Source: Paenibacillus beijingensis
GTDB lineage: Bacteria; Bacillota; Bacilli; Paenibacillales; Paenibacillaceae
Length of the DNA: 64,000 bases
Reading direction: 5' to 3'
Assembly (NCBI RefSeq): GCF_000961095.1
Contig: NZ_CP011058.1
Location: forward strand, 1,889,001 to 1,953,000
The position numbers and the translations under genes are program-made. Below are positions 16,859 through 26,090 of this stretch, one piece after another. Position 1 is the first letter of the stretch; each line of letters starts with the position of its first letter. The notes beneath the pieces are model-generated. The model was not told the DNA's origin. It saw only the letters and a program-made list of their open reading frames with translations, and did no database searches.

Positions 16859-17368
16859 TTATAGCTGTTTCTCGATATCCGCAGCCATTGCGGCCGGCTC
16901 CACTTTCGGTTCGAAACGTTTGACGACATGGCCATCGCGGTCGATGAGAAATTTCGTAAAATTCCATTTAATGTCGTTGTTATCCGGCTCCTCGCCGCCT
17001 GTCGCTGCCGTGTCGGCCCCTTGGAAGGGCGCTGCTTCAATTAAATGCTTGAACAGCGGATGGGCATCCGGACCGTTGACATCGGTTTTGGAAAACAAGG
17101 GAAACGTCACCCCATAATTCAACTGGCAAAAGCTTTCCACTTCGGCATTGCTGCCCGGCTCCTGCCCTGCAAACTGATTGCTCGGGAAGCCCAAAATTTC
17201 GAGCCCCTGCTCATGATATTGTTCGTAGAGCTTTTGCAGTCCTTCGTACTGAGGCGTAAGCCCGCACTTGCTGGCCGTGTTGACGATGACGAGCACCTTG
17301 CCCTTGTAATCTGCGAGAGTTTGCTCTTCACCTTTGATCGTTTGCAGAGAAAAGTCGTAAATAGTCAC
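16859..17368 (-). CDS. Glutathione peroxidase family protein (thiol peroxidase)
   Basis: This 169-residue thioredoxin-fold peroxidase has NTASKCGLTPQY with the peroxidatic cysteine (selenocysteine in mammalian enzymes), FPSNQFAGQEPG and KWNFTKFLIDRDG. In firmicutes such enzymes (BsaA/YkpA-like) mostly use thioredoxin or bacillithiol systems, since glutathione is absent. The start is GTG at 17368 with GGAGG eight bases upstream. It lies 32 bases after the ccdC-like gene on the same strand, likely one transcript. Confidence 0.93.
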   Translation of the reverse strand: MTIYDFSLQTIKGEEQTLADYKGKVLVIVNTASKCGLTPQYEGLQKLYEQYHEQGLEILGFPSNQFAGQEPGSNAEVESFCQLNYGVTFPLFSKTDVNGPDAHPLFKHLIEAAPFQGADTAATGGEEPDNNDIKWNFTKFLIDRDGHVVKRFEPKVEPAAMAADIEKQL

Positions 17369-17400
17369 CCTACATTCCTCCTCCGATTAATGGATAACGG

Positions 17401-17907
17401 TTATCGAACCGTCTTCGCTGACGTTCCGATCCGTTCATTCTGGAGCTTGCGGTACCGCTGCAGCATGGCAAGACGCCACGGGACGAGCATGCCGAACGCG
17501 AGCAAAAAAAACACGGATGCCGTCTGGTAAACCGACACATACCGTTCTACGATGTCATGCAGCAGCAGCCGGACGATCAGCAAACCGAGAATAATATAAA
17601 TGAACGCTTTGGAGCGGCGCAAAAAAATATCGTCTCCGACCCATTCCATTTTGGAAGTCTGAATGAGCGGCAGCGAGAACAGCAGCACTCCGGCGGCAAA
17701 GGCGCCCAGCGCCCAGCTCCACGGGATGTGCGTCTCGGGAACGACGAACATCAGAAATCCGGTAGCCATGCCAAGCGGCGGAATGATAATTTTGCGGGCG
17801 GTCGTCGGTTTGTTCGTCGCCCTCACACGCAGCATTACGATTGCGAGCCCTGCCAGCAGCGACACGACGATAGACAAAAACTGCGGCACATGGATACTCT
17901 CGGGCAT
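17401..17907 (-). CDS. CcdC-like membrane protein (DUF1453)
   Basis: This 168-residue integral membrane protein has five hydrophobic segments (starting at VPQFLSIVVSLLAGLAIV). The loop RKIIIPPLGMATGFLMF and the later FLRRSKAFIYIILGL are hallmarks of the CcdC/DUF1453 family, first noted beside the cytochrome c maturation gene ccdA in B. subtilis. Its biochemical role is unknown. AAAGGAG is ten bases before the ATG. Being upstream of a thiol peroxidase hints at a redox link, but that is context only. Confidence 0.8.
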   Translation of the reverse strand: MPESIHVPQFLSIVVSLLAGLAIVMLRVRATNKPTTARKIIIPPLGMATGFLMFVVPETHIPWSWALGAFAAGVLLFSLPLIQTSKMEWVGDDIFLRRSKAFIYIILGLLIVRLLLHDIVERYVSVYQTASVFFLLAFGMLVPWRLAMLQRYRKLQNERIGTSAKTVR

Positions 17908-18020
17908 CCGGTGTTCACTCCTTTTTTACGATCCGGTTAAAGATAGAACCATGCTTTCTCTTCATCGTACTTGAATTTGGCCCGTTCTGCAAATAATGGG
18001 AAGCGTCTGTAACGGGGCAC

Positions 18021-18058
18021 AAAAAAACGCCTACCCTGCTCGTTTGAGCCGGATAGGC
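18021..18058 (-). terminator. Terminator downstream of the PfpI-family gene
   Basis: On the minus strand GCCTATCCGGCTC pairs with GAGCAGGGTAGGC around an AAAC loop (12 of 13 positions, one G-U), followed by GTTTTTTT. It is 135 bases beyond the stop of the gene at 18193. Confidence 0.88.
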
Positions 18059-18192
18059 ATTCGGTCGGTGGACCGATATTGAGACCATTAAAGCGACTGC
18101 TGCCGCGCCTTAAGCGATTGTTGATTCGCCATAAGCAATTTTGGCATGACTTATGCCATTATCGGGCGCAATAAACTCGGCGCCTTAAAGCG

Positions 18193-18723
18193 TTAAGCCC
18201 GCTGGACCGCTTTGCTTGCCAAAGCTTTCAGCGTCTCCCGGATAAACGCGGGTTCGTCCTTCGGCGTGCGCGACGTGATGATGTTGCGGTCCACGATAAC
18301 TTCCTTGTTTTCAAAGACCGCACCTGCATTTTTCAAATCATCCTGCAGCGGCGGATAGCTTGTGAGCGTGTGACCATTTGCCAGTCCTGCGCTGATCAAT
18401 ATTTGCGGGCCATGACAGATGGCTGCAATCGTTTTGCCCTTCTGGTCGATCTGACGGACAAAGTTTTGAATGTCCGGATCAAGCCGCAGCGACTCCGGCG
18501 AAGAACCGCCCGGAATGACAACAGCGTCGTAATCGTCCGCTTTTGCGTCTTTTATGGCGAGCTCCGTCGTATATTGCGCCTGCTTTTGCTTGCCTTCCAA
18601 TTTTTCTCCGGCCTTCAGACCGATAATAACCGTTTCGTGCCCTTCCGACCGGATGGCGTTATACGGTTTTTGCATTTCACTGTCCTCAAACTGCGGTCCC
18701 AGCAAAAATGCGATTTTAGCCAT
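18193..18723 (-). CDS. DJ-1/PfpI family protein (type 1 glutamine amidotransferase-like)
   Basis: This 176-residue protein has an alpha/beta fold: MAKIAFLLGPQFEDSE at the start, with the conserved Glu after the first strand, and the nucleophile elbow AAICHGPQILIS with the catalytic Cys followed by His. This is the PfpI/YhbO/YfkM group, linked to general stress and protein or nucleotide deglycation in other bacteria. ATG 18723 has AAAGGAG nine bases upstream; an upstream in-frame ATG at 18756 lacks a site. It is probably monocistronic, ending at the strong hairpin at 18021-18058. Confidence 0.92.
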   Translation of the reverse strand: MAKIAFLLGPQFEDSEMQKPYNAIRSEGHETVIIGLKAGEKLEGKQKQAQYTTELAIKDAKADDYDAVVIPGGSSPESLRLDPDIQNFVRQIDQKGKTIAAICHGPQILISAGLANGHTLTSYPPLQDDLKNAGAVFENKEVIVDRNIITSRTPKDEPAFIRETLKALASKAVQRA

Positions 18724-18814
18724 ATGGATCCACTCCTTTAACGGTTTTTTATGCACGCTCTATTATTACCCTGCCCGCCGGATTAGAATCGCCGACCGCA
18801 CAATTTTGTTTCTT

Positions 18815-20134
18815 TTATATGAAAAATCTCTGCCTTCGCCCGGCGAATATGGAAGCCAAGTAGACAAGCAGGAAAAAGATCATCATCACCGCCGCGTACC
18901 GGTACATGCCGGCGTAGCCGGCGTAAGACGCGACGATACCGAGCAGCATCGAACCTGCGGCAATGCCGAAGTCGATCGAACTGTAAAAAAGGCTGTTGGC
19001 GGAGGCGTGCTTTTCCGGCGGTGTGACACGAAGCATCCATGCCTGAATCGTCGGCTGAATTGCCCCGAAGCCGAGGCCGTACATAAGCGCCGAAACGGTC
19101 AGCAGCGCCAAAGTGTCGGAATACGACAGCAGTGCGAGAGCGGCCGCCACAACAGCCGAACCCGGAATAAGAATCGGCGCATGGCCGTAGCGGTCGAATA
19201 TGCGGCCCGATATCGGGCGGACGATCAATACCGTGACGGAGTTGAACAGAAAAAATAACCCGACCTGCGCCAAATGGACTTCCTTTCCGAACAGAGCGAT
19301 GAAGCCGAGCAGTCCTCCGTACGTAATCGACAAAAGCGCATTAAGCAGCGCCGGCAAAAGCTGGCGCGTTATACTGCTGTACTCGCTCCCGGAACCGACT
19401 GCCGCTGCACGGGCCGCTCCCGTGCCGGCATCTCCGGTATTGCCCGGGATGACCGGCCCACGCCGATCTCCCGGACTAACCTCTGCGGCGGCGGCAATTC
19501 TCAGAACGGCCGGATGGGCAGGCTGCGGTGGAATGCTGCGCGTCAGCAGCAGAAGCGGCACGATCAGAATGGTTGAGGCAGCCCCGATAACGGTCAGCAG
19601 CCCGAATCCGTACGAGTCGAGCACGTAAAGGCCGATTGTCGGACCGATCGACATGGCCAAGCTTGTGGACAGGCCGAAATATCCGATTCCTTCGCCGAGG
19701 CGGCGGGGCGGAATGATCTGCGTCACAAGCGTGGGCATCACGGTGCTGGCCGCCCCGAAGCCGAAGCCAAACAGCACGCGAAGCAGCAGCAGCAAGCCGA
19801 CCGACGAGGCATAAGGGTACGCGATCGTTGCTCCGGCCGCCAGCATAATGCCGCCAAACAAAATTGTACCGCGCTGCACCTTGCGCATGAGCGCCGCCGC
19901 GGCAAACCGCGCTGCGATAGCCGAAGCCGCGAACAGGCTGATCGCGAGACTGACCGTAAAGTCGCCGGGATGAAACGTTTCTTTTACATAACTGGGCAAA
20001 GGCGACATCAGCAGCTGCACACAAAAAAACAGCAAAAAATAACAAAGGGTGAGCGTAATAAAAGAAGTCGTCCACAGCTTTATTTGCAGGGGCTGCTCCA
20101 TCCGCTCCCATTCTTGCTTCCGCTTCCCGTCCAA
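18815..20134 (-). CDS. MFS transporter, probable drug exporter
   Basis: This 439-residue protein has 12 membrane spans, with the MFS loop 2-3 region (AALMRKVQRGTILFGG) and loop 8-9 equivalent GRIFDRYGHAP. A low-complexity Ala/Gly/Pro linker near residues 215-250 separates the two six-helix bundles. The start is TTG at 20134, seven bases after AAGGAGG; the next ATG is 33 bases inside. It lies 12 bases after a marR gene on the same strand, a common regulator-exporter pair, so it is likely induced by the regulator's ligand. Substrate unknown. Confidence 0.85.
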   Translation of the reverse strand: MDGKRKQEWERMEQPLQIKLWTTSFITLTLCYFLLFFCVQLLMSPLPSYVKETFHPGDFTVSLAISLFAASAIAARFAAAALMRKVQRGTILFGGIMLAAGATIAYPYASSVGLLLLLRVLFGFGFGAASTVMPTLVTQIIPPRRLGEGIGYFGLSTSLAMSIGPTIGLYVLDSYGFGLLTVIGAASTILIVPLLLLTRSIPPQPAHPAVLRIAAAAEVSPGDRRGPVIPGNTGDAGTGAARAAAVGSGSEYSSITRQLLPALLNALLSITYGGLLGFIALFGKEVHLAQVGLFFLFNSVTVLIVRPISGRIFDRYGHAPILIPGSAVVAAALALLSYSDTLALLTVSALMYGLGFGAIQPTIQAWMLRVTPPEKHASANSLFYSSIDFGIAAGSMLLGIVASYAGYAGMYRYAAVMMIFFLLVYLASIFAGRRQRFFI

Positions 20135-20146
20135 ACCGCTTCCTCC

Positions 20147-20593
20147 TTACTCTTTCCCGCTCAGCCCGTCCACGTTGTCTCCGATGTGGCGCAGCAGACG
20201 GAGGAGCGTCTCGATTTCGCCGTCCGACAACCCGGCTGCCGCGTCCTGCACCGCTTTTTTCTCAATCGGCTCCGTTTGCCGGATCAGTTCCTTGCCTTTA
20301 TCCGTTATCGTAATGCGGAAGGAGCGGCGGTCGTTTTCGCCAATTTTGCGCCTGACAAGCCCCTTCGCCTCCAGCGCATCCAGTATGCGTGTCGTCGTCG
20401 GCTTGTCTTTTCCGGAACGTTCCGCGATTTCTTTCTGGATACAGCCGTCCATCTCTTGAATGCGGTACAAAACGGACCACTGCTCGGGCGTAATATCGTA
20501 ATCCTTCAGCCGTTGCAGCAGCAGATGGGAAAGCTTGCGGTACGTCACTCCCATCAAAAAACCGATCGATCCGTCCAGACCTTCCCGATTCAT
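20147..20593 (-). CDS. MarR family transcriptional regulator
   Basis: This 148-residue winged-helix repressor has DYDITPEQWSVLYRI as the first helices, IAERSGKDKPTTTRILDALEAKGLVRR as the recognition helix-turn-helix, and NDRRSFRITITDKGKEL as the wing with the conserved Asp-Arg-Arg. It probably represses itself and the MFS gene that follows 12 bases later. Candidate half-sites lie upstream at 20620-20646. Confidence 0.93.
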   Translation of the reverse strand: MNREGLDGSIGFLMGVTYRKLSHLLLQRLKDYDITPEQWSVLYRIQEMDGCIQKEIAERSGKDKPTTTRILDALEAKGLVRRKIGENDRRSFRITITDKGKELIRQTEPIEKKAVQDAAAGLSDGEIETLLRLLRHIGDNVDGLSGKE

Positions 20594-20619
20594 AGACCAA
20601 GCCCCTTTTTTAATATTAG

Positions 20620-20646
20620 TTTATACAACAACTATATTTATAACAA
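20620..20646 (-). promoter_or_regulatory. Candidate MarR operator (direct repeats)
   Basis: TTTATACAACAA and TTTATAACAA, 17 bases apart start to start (plus-strand view), lie just upstream of the marR-MFS pair in an AT-rich stretch. This is a weak call from similarity of the two elements only. Confidence 0.35.
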
Positions 20647-20807
20647 TAAATCCCGTCAACTGCTCCCGTTCTTTGCAGGAATGATTTACCTTAACGATTT
20701 TGTAACTTTATCGCATTTTTAGTCGTTTAGGATATAATCACATTTGTTTATTCACGTGGTATGATCTATATTGACTGCAAATTCATTTTATCCGGAGGCT
20801 AGTGGCA

Positions 20808-21992
20808 ATGACAACGAAACGTTTCCCGTTACCATTACGGCTCGCGGCTCTGGGCATAGCGGGAAGTCTGATCCTGACCGGAGCTTCCGCTTTCGCAGCA
20901 GACGCCGCTTCTTCATCCAACCCGGCAGCGGAAACCGGCGCCCCTTCTTCGCAGCCTGTGCAAAGCAAAATCACGGTGACAACGAAAACGGTGGAGCAAA
21001 GCACCGAGACGTACACGGCAAAGCTTAAAATTCCGGTCATAAGCGGAATGGCCGATACCGTCTATCAAAAGGAATTGAATTCGAAAATTTACAATACGGC
21101 GATGAACGATCTGGAGGCAATGAAACAGCCGGCGCAAGTCGATTACAACAGCTCGAAGGAAATCGAAGACTACACCTTCCACCCCTACGAGCTGGTGATG
21201 GACTATGAAATGACGGCCGGCGGCGGCACCGCGGACAATTATATTTTTTCGCTCGTTCAGACCCGCTATATCTATACCGGAGGAGCGCACGGCATGACCG
21301 TCAAAAACGGTTTCAATGTGACCAACAGCAAGACCGCAGCTGCCGTAACGCTCAAAAGCTTGTTCGGGAGCGACTACAAATCGATCATTAACAAAAAGAT
21401 CGCCGCCGACATCGCCAAAAATTCAGATCAATCCGGCGTCGATTCTTTTACGACCATCGCAGACGACCAACCGTTTTATGTGAAAAATGGCGCCGTGCAA
21501 ATCGTGTTCCAGCCCGGCGAGATCGGTCCTTACGCCGCAGGCATGCTGGAGTTCACCCTACCGATTCCGCAAAAGGATGACGGCGATTCCGCCGACGGCG
21601 ACCTGAGCGGCATGGCGGTCAAAGCGGGGAGCACGACGATCCCGGCTTCGCAAGCCGGGCTTTACATGAGCAAGGACGGCGTCGCGATGGCTCCGCTGCG
21701 GCTGATTGCGTCCGCTCTCGGCTACACGCTCAAGTGGGACCAGCCCACGAGCTCGGCCGAGCTGACCAAGGGCAATCAATGGACGTCCGTTACAAAAAAT
21801 AAAGACTATTATACGGTAAATAAAATGGCCCCGATTACACTCGGCACGGCGCCGATTATCGACAAAACCGGCAAAATGTACGTGCCGCTCTCGTTCTTTA
21901 ACGTCATTTTGAATGCCAAAATCAGCTACGGCACCGATTCCGTAACCATTACGCTGGATGATGCGGCTAGCGGAACGGATATGGCAAAATAA
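20808..21992 (+). CDS. Secreted protein with DUF3298/RsiV-like domain and copper-amine-oxidase-N-like domain
   Basis: This 394-residue exported protein has a signal peptide (MTTKRFPLPLRLAALG, cleavage near AFA). Residues about 45-245 match the RsiV-type pattern: an early domain, then YIYTGGAHGMTVKNG and ALTF-like LKSLFG, ending with FQPGEIGPYAAGMLEFTLP, the calcium-site-like end of DUF3298. Residues about 265-390 form a copper amine oxidase N-terminal-like domain (VAMAPLRLIASALGYTLKWD; KMYVPLSFFNVIL), common in Paenibacillus cell-surface proteins. The ATG at 20808 has CGGAGG nine bases upstream; the GTG at 20802 is too close to it. Function unknown; probably wall-associated. Confidence 0.85.
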   Translation: MTTKRFPLPLRLAALGIAGSLILTGASAFAADAASSSNPAAETGAPSSQPVQSKITVTTKTVEQSTETYTAKLKIPVISGMADTVYQKELNSKIYNTAMNDLEAMKQPAQVDYNSSKEIEDYTFHPYELVMDYEMTAGGGTADNYIFSLVQTRYIYTGGAHGMTVKNGFNVTNSKTAAAVTLKSLFGSDYKSIINKKIAADIAKNSDQSGVDSFTTIADDQPFYVKNGAVQIVFQPGEIGPYAAGMLEFTLPIPQKDDGDSADGDLSGMAVKAGSTTIPASQAGLYMSKDGVAMAPLRLIASALGYTLKWDQPTSSAELTKGNQWTSVTKNKDYYTVNKMAPITLGTAPIIDKTGKMYVPLSFFNVILNAKISYGTDSVTITLDDAASGTDMAK

Positions 21993-22006
21993 CGCTTCGA
22001 AAAAAA

Positions 22007-22036
22007 CCCGCCGGGGAAACGTCCCCGGCGGGTTTC
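22007..22036. terminator. Strong bidirectional terminator
   Basis: CCCGCCGGGG pairs perfectly with CCCCGGCGGG around a 6-base loop, with A6 on the left and TTT on the right. It sits between converging genes ending at 21992 (plus) and 22077 (minus). Confidence 0.92.
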
Positions 22037-22076
22037 ACATGTTTGCGCAGCTTATCAGCGGTAGTTGTGCGATTTC

Positions 22077-22265
22077 TCAACGGTGCCGACGATGCTCGGG
22101 ATGATGCTCGTTCCATTCCTTCGCCTGGGCAGTCGCAATGGCAATCGCCCGTCCTTCCCCGTACCCGTCTTCCAGCAGCGCATTGGCAATTTCGACCGCT
22201 TTGCTTCGGACGCGCGGCTCAAGGTTTTTCATGGATACGGGGTAATCGCTTTTGGTCCATGGCAT
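22077..22265 (-). CDS. Small stress-type protein similar to the N-terminus of YdaT
   Basis: This 62-residue protein begins MPWTKSDYPVSMKNLEP and contains RSKAVEIANALLEDGYGEGRAIAIATAQAKEW. This sequence pattern is known from B. subtilis YdaT-like proteins, where it precedes a DUF2188 domain; here only the first part is present. Biochemical role unknown. AAAGGAGG is eight bases before the ATG. It follows the YflT-like gene by about 70 bases; in Bacillus both relatives belong to the general stress regulon, although no sigma-B promoter is visible here. Confidence 0.82.
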   Translation of the reverse strand: MPWTKSDYPVSMKNLEPRVRSKAVEIANALLEDGYGEGRAIAIATAQAKEWNEHHPEHRRHR

Positions 22266-22334
22266 GTTGATGTCCTCCTTTCGGTTCGCATCGATGCTTG
22301 CGGCGGCAGAAGCGGCTCTATCGGCTCCGCGGCG

Positions 22335-22871
22335 TTACACCAGCTTGTTATCCTCATATGCGTCGTATTCCAGATAGCGGTCCCGGTTTAGCGACTCATG
22401 ACGACGCAGTATGCCGCTCACGGCCGCAGCTTCCGACTCGTCAGCCTGCACCATGACCAGAATGCGGTCGTTCTTAATATGGCCTTCGTATTCCTCCGCT
22501 TCCTGCTGCGGAATGCCGAGGCCGACAAGTCCTCCTACCAGACCCAGGGCTCCCGCTCCGGCGACCGCGCCACTGAGCGCAGCGGCGATCGGACCGGCAG
22601 CCAAAATAGGGCCAATGCCCGGAATGGCCAATGCGCCGAGGCCTGCAAGCAGACCGAGCGCTCCGCCCGCAATGCCTCCGGTCGTCACTCCCGCTGCCAT
22701 CCCTTCGGGCGCCATCGAGCCCGTTTCTTCCGACATGGCCGACAAGCGGTCGCGGTCCCGCGTCACAATCGATATATCGCTAGGCGAATACCCGTGCCTT
22801 TTCAAATCCTCTATCGCATCAACCGCCTGCTGCTCCTGCTCGAATACGCCAACTAGTCTTCTTGCCATCAT
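22335..22871 (-). CDS. YflT/GSP17M-like general stress protein
   Basis: The N-terminal part (RRLVGVFEQEQQAVDAIEDLKRHGY, positions 3-27, in short the YflT heat-stress fold) is followed by a long Gly/Ala-rich stretch (about residues 58-120) resembling a glycine zipper, then a C-terminal VMVQADESEAAAVSGILRRH module. Such proteins are linked to general stress in Bacillus; mechanism unknown. Two ATGs, at 22871 and 22868, follow GGGAGGG and either may be used. Confidence 0.85.
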   Translation of the reverse strand: MMARRLVGVFEQEQQAVDAIEDLKRHGYSPSDISIVTRDRDRLSAMSEETGSMAPEGMAAGVTTGGIAGGALGLLAGLGALAIPGIGPILAAGPIAAALSGAVAGAGALGLVGGLVGLGIPQQEAEEYEGHIKNDRILVMVQADESEAAAVSGILRRHESLNRDRYLEYDAYEDNKLV

Positions 22872-23024
22872 GTATCCCTCCCGGTGATGATTTCAAGATT
22901 TCTAAGTTGTTCGTATGCCTCTTTACCCCTATCGGGCGGAAAGTAATCGGAGCAAGTCACAAGCCTTGGCGGCAGCAGCGCCAATAAATCGGAAATGATC
23001 AGCGCTCTTGGCTGCCCGTTTTCC

Positions 23025-24473
23025 TTATAAAATCGGCGAAAGCAGCCGGCTGACGGATTCCTTGAACTTCTGCCACACCGGGCGCTGGTGATAAAGCTCC
23101 AGCGACAGCTCGCGGCAGTGCCGCAGATCGCGGTTAAATATATCCTGCAGCCGCTTCGCCGTCTCCGAATCGTACAGAAACGCATTGACCTCAAAGTTGA
23201 GCTTGAAGCTGCGGATGTCGATATTCGCCGTCCCGACCGAAGCGATCGTGCCGTCCACCACCATCGTTTTGGCATGAAGGAATCCTTTGTGATACAAGTA
23301 ACACTTAATCCCGGAAGCGAGCAATTCGCCGAAATAGGAATGGGACGCCCAGTAGACGAAGAAGTGGTCCGGACTTGCCGGCAGCATGACCTTTACATCG
23401 ACGCCGGAGAGCGATGCCATCTTGAGCGCGTTCAGCAGACTCTCGTCCGGTACAAAATAGGGGGTTTGCAGCAGGATCGAATGCTTGGCGGAATTGATCA
23501 TTTTGATCAACCCGTTCTTGATATGCTGCCACTCCGAGTCCGGACCGCTTGAGACGATCTGCATTCCGACTTCGCCATCCGATTCCGGCCGGGGAAAATA
23601 AAGTGCATCGGTAATAATCGGCTTCGAGGAAGCGAGCGTCCAGTCGAGCAAAAAGCGGTCCTGAAGCTGAAGCACGGCACTGCCTTCAATCCGCAGATGG
23701 GTGTCCCGCCAAAACCCGTAGTAAGGATCGTCGCCCACATACTCGTCGCCGATGTTGAACCCGCCGATATAACCGTATTTTCCGTCGATAATGACCAGCT
23801 TGCGGTGATTCCGGTAATTCAAACGCGGGTTAATAAAGAATATCTTGGATGGAAAAAAAGCGCCGACCTGCCCGCCGGCCTTCTCCAGCATGCGCAGAAA
23901 CCGTTTCTTCAGCATGAGGCTGCCGATATCGTCGTAAATGAGGCGCACCTCGACGCCCTCGGAAGCTTTGCGCGCCAGCGCTTCCAGCACAAGCTTGCCC
24001 AGATTGTCGTTGCGGATGATGTAATACATCAGATGGATATGATGCTCGGCCTGCTCGATGTCCCGCAGCAGCGAAGCGAACTTGCTCTCGCCTTCGGTAA
24101 AGATTTCCACCCGGTTGTTCTGGGTAAACAGCGCGTCGCTGGATACCAGATTCATATAAATCATGTCCTGATAATGCATCATCAGCGGATCTTTATAGGA
24201 AAGCAGTCCCTGCTGCACGATGCGCTGCTGCGCCTGCAGCCGCTTGCGGGCCGCTTTGATCTGGCTCACTTTATATTTATAAATCCGGCGGCGGCTTAAG
24301 TTTTGCCCCAGCAGCAAATAGAGCACAAAACCGACGACCGGCAAAAAATAAAGCACCATCAGCCACGCCCACGTAGCCGCAATGTTTCGCCTTTCTAAAA
24401 AGATAACCGTGATCGCCAAAGCTAAATTCAACAAATAAAATACGGAGTATACTTGATCGAAAAAGAAGGCCAT
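23025..24473 (-). CDS. cls: Cardiolipin synthase
   Basis: This 482-residue phospholipase D-family enzyme condenses two phosphatidylglycerols to cardiolipin. Two N-terminal membrane helices (VFYLLNLALAITVIFLERR and AWLMVLYFLPVVGFVLYLLLG) precede two HKD motifs: NHRKLVIIDGKYGYIGGFN near residue 222 and LHAKTMVVDGTIASVGTAN near 402. ATG 24473 gives the usual Cls length; it has AGGTGA just upstream, while an in-frame ATG at 24512 has no site. It precedes the YflT-like gene on the same strand by about 150 bases. Confidence 0.95.
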   Translation of the reverse strand: MAFFFDQVYSVFYLLNLALAITVIFLERRNIAATWAWLMVLYFLPVVGFVLYLLLGQNLSRRRIYKYKVSQIKAARKRLQAQQRIVQQGLLSYKDPLMMHYQDMIYMNLVSSDALFTQNNRVEIFTEGESKFASLLRDIEQAEHHIHLMYYIIRNDNLGKLVLEALARKASEGVEVRLIYDDIGSLMLKKRFLRMLEKAGGQVGAFFPSKIFFINPRLNYRNHRKLVIIDGKYGYIGGFNIGDEYVGDDPYYGFWRDTHLRIEGSAVLQLQDRFLLDWTLASSKPIITDALYFPRPESDGEVGMQIVSSGPDSEWQHIKNGLIKMINSAKHSILLQTPYFVPDESLLNALKMASLSGVDVKVMLPASPDHFFVYWASHSYFGELLASGIKCYLYHKGFLHAKTMVVDGTIASVGTANIDIRSFKLNFEVNAFLYDSETAKRLQDIFNRDLRHCRELSLELYHQRPVWQKFKESVSRLLSPIL

Positions 24474-24683
24474 TGCATCACCTGTTTCTATAGGTCTACT
24501 GAAATATGCCAAATGCCAATATATTCATTTGCATTATATCAGAGATAGTTATTAGGTTGTGAATGATTGTTTGACCGGTGTGATTTTTTATACGGCGCGA
24601 GGGCGTTAGAGAGGCCATTGACAGAATGGCCGTGAAAGCGGTAATGTTCCGGGTAGAGAGTTCCAAAGGAGGCCCTAAAGGAA

Positions 24684-25394
24684 ATGGATTTAAAGAAGCT
24701 GGCCGGCGAGCAAGCGGCCAATATGGTGGAATCTGGAATGAAAGTCGGTCTTGGAACGGGATCGACCGCATACTGGGCTGTGATGAGGCTCGGGGAGCGG
24801 ATGCGGGAAGGGCTCGACATCGTCGGCGTGCCGACTTCCGAAGCGACGAAGCAGCTGGCGATCAAGCTCGGCATCCCGCTGGCGGAGCTGTCAACGCTTG
24901 AGCCGCTCGACCTGACGATCGACGGCGCGGACGAAATCAATCCGGATTTGAACCTGATCAAAGGCGGCGGCGGCGCGCTGTTCCGGGAAAAGATGGTCGC
25001 GGCCGCTTCCCGCAAACTGATCGTTGTCGCCGATGAGAGCAAGGTGGTTGAGCGGCTCGGCGCATTCACAGTGCCGGTCGAAGTCGTACCTTACGGGTGG
25101 GAATCGACGGCGAAACGTGTAGCGGCGGCCGGATGCGTTCCGAAGCTCCGCCTCGTGAAAGCGGCGGCAGGCAATGCGGATACGGGAGCAGGCGCTCCCG
25201 GCGCCGAATCCGCGTTTGTGACCGACAACGGCAATTACATCCTCGATTGCGATTTCGGACTGATCGAAGATCCCGAGCGGCTCGAAGCGCAGATTAACGC
25301 CATATTGGGCGTTGTCGAAACGGGCCTGTTCATCGGAATGGCCGAGCTTGCGGTCATCGCGGCGCAATCCGGGGTACGCACCTTAACGCGGTAG
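24684..25394 (+). CDS. rpiA: Ribose-5-phosphate isomerase A
   Basis: This 236-residue enzyme interconverts ribose-5-phosphate and ribulose-5-phosphate in the pentose phosphate pathway. Family motifs are GLGTGSTAYWAVMRL (phosphate loop), TIDGADEINPDLNLIKGGGGAL with the catalytic Asp/Glu, and FVTDNGNYILDCDFG near the C-terminus. A small Ala/Gly insert (AAAGNADTGAGAPGAES) precedes the last motif. AAAGGAGG and AAAGGAA precede the ATG. Probably monocistronic. Confidence 0.96.
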   Translation: MDLKKLAGEQAANMVESGMKVGLGTGSTAYWAVMRLGERMREGLDIVGVPTSEATKQLAIKLGIPLAELSTLEPLDLTIDGADEINPDLNLIKGGGGALFREKMVAAASRKLIVVADESKVVERLGAFTVPVEVVPYGWESTAKRVAAAGCVPKLRLVKAAAGNADTGAGAPGAESAFVTDNGNYILDCDFGLIEDPERLEAQINAILGVVETGLFIGMAELAVIAAQSGVRTLTR

Positions 25395-25447
25395 CGTTGA
25401 TACGCCAAATTCTTAGCATCACCCGTCGTACCGCCGTTTGAACGCTG

Positions 25448-25895
25448 CAATCGCTCTGCACGAAGGGGTAGTTTTCTGCTTCAGCCGGAACGAAAGGCAA
25501 ACATGTCGTGCAGTACGAGCTTCAGCGAAGCGCGATTCAGGGATTATTGAGAAGCACAAAATGATGGATTTTTGAAAAACCTGCGTTCGTACATCTTTTT
25601 CTTTTTATTTCTCCACCACGTTGGAATTCCTGCAAAACTACATTTTTTTTCGGTCAAATCGTGTATTCAGGCAATAAAGCCTCGGAATTCCTGTATTATT
25701 GCAGGTATTCCCTCTCGACATGCGATTTCGATTGATAATACCTGCACATTTGCAGGTTTGGAGAGATTTCAATTGTAAAGAAGGATCTCCAACTATCAAA
25801 AGGACCTCTAACTCCGCTGTGCCAGCGGTGACTGGAGGTCCTTTTGCGTCATAGTGGGGATTAGCTCATTTATGTGAACACTTATCCCTCTTCCT
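25448..25895 (+). repeat. Dispersed intergenic repeat, copy A
   Basis: This region shares long runs with 40462-40815: TCGCTCTGCACGAAG, TTCTTTTTATTT, GATAATACCTGCACA, GCAGGTTT, ACTGGAGGTCCT and TAGCTCATT occur in the same order and orientation. Copy A carries about 90 extra bases near its left end. It contains several CCTGCA/TGCAGG elements and a terminator-like hairpin. No credible gene; a 68-codon frame within it has no ribosome binding site. It fills the 696-base rpiA-ldh gap together with unassigned sequence on either side. Confidence 0.85.
25798..25845. terminator. Hairpin terminator inside repeat copy A
   Basis: AAAAGGACCTC pairs with GAGGTCCTTTT, enclosing an inner CCGCTG-CAGCGG hairpin. 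The symmetrical A and T runs suit termination in both directions; it may serve rpiA, 400 bases upstream. Confidence 0.75.
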
Positions 25896-26090
25896 CCCGG
25901 ATCAAATATAATGTAAGCTAAGCTGATCATGAGTTAACAACGGACAATCGTGCCCTCATATACTATAGCAGCCGAATTTTCCGCAAGCGGTAGGAACATA
26001 CTGGGAATTGAGTCCGGATGAGGGCGGCGGCAACGTTGGCCCTGCCGGTTTGTTGTTCAAAAGTTTGTTTTTTAAAAAAAGGGGGGTACG

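Noticed and set aside
18724..23024. Sigma-B-type promoters for the stress proteins
   Set aside because: GGGTAA occurs upstream of both the PfpI and YflT-like genes, but no GTTT-type -35 lies at the right distance.
22868..23275. Small gene between cls and the YflT-like gene
   Set aside because: The frame reads smoothly (ending LEIITGRDT) but most of it overlaps cls and there is no start codon with a ribosome site in the free part.
25572..25778. 68-codon frame in repeat copy A
   Set aside because: Not preserved as an open frame in copy B and lacks a ribosome site; part of the repeat.
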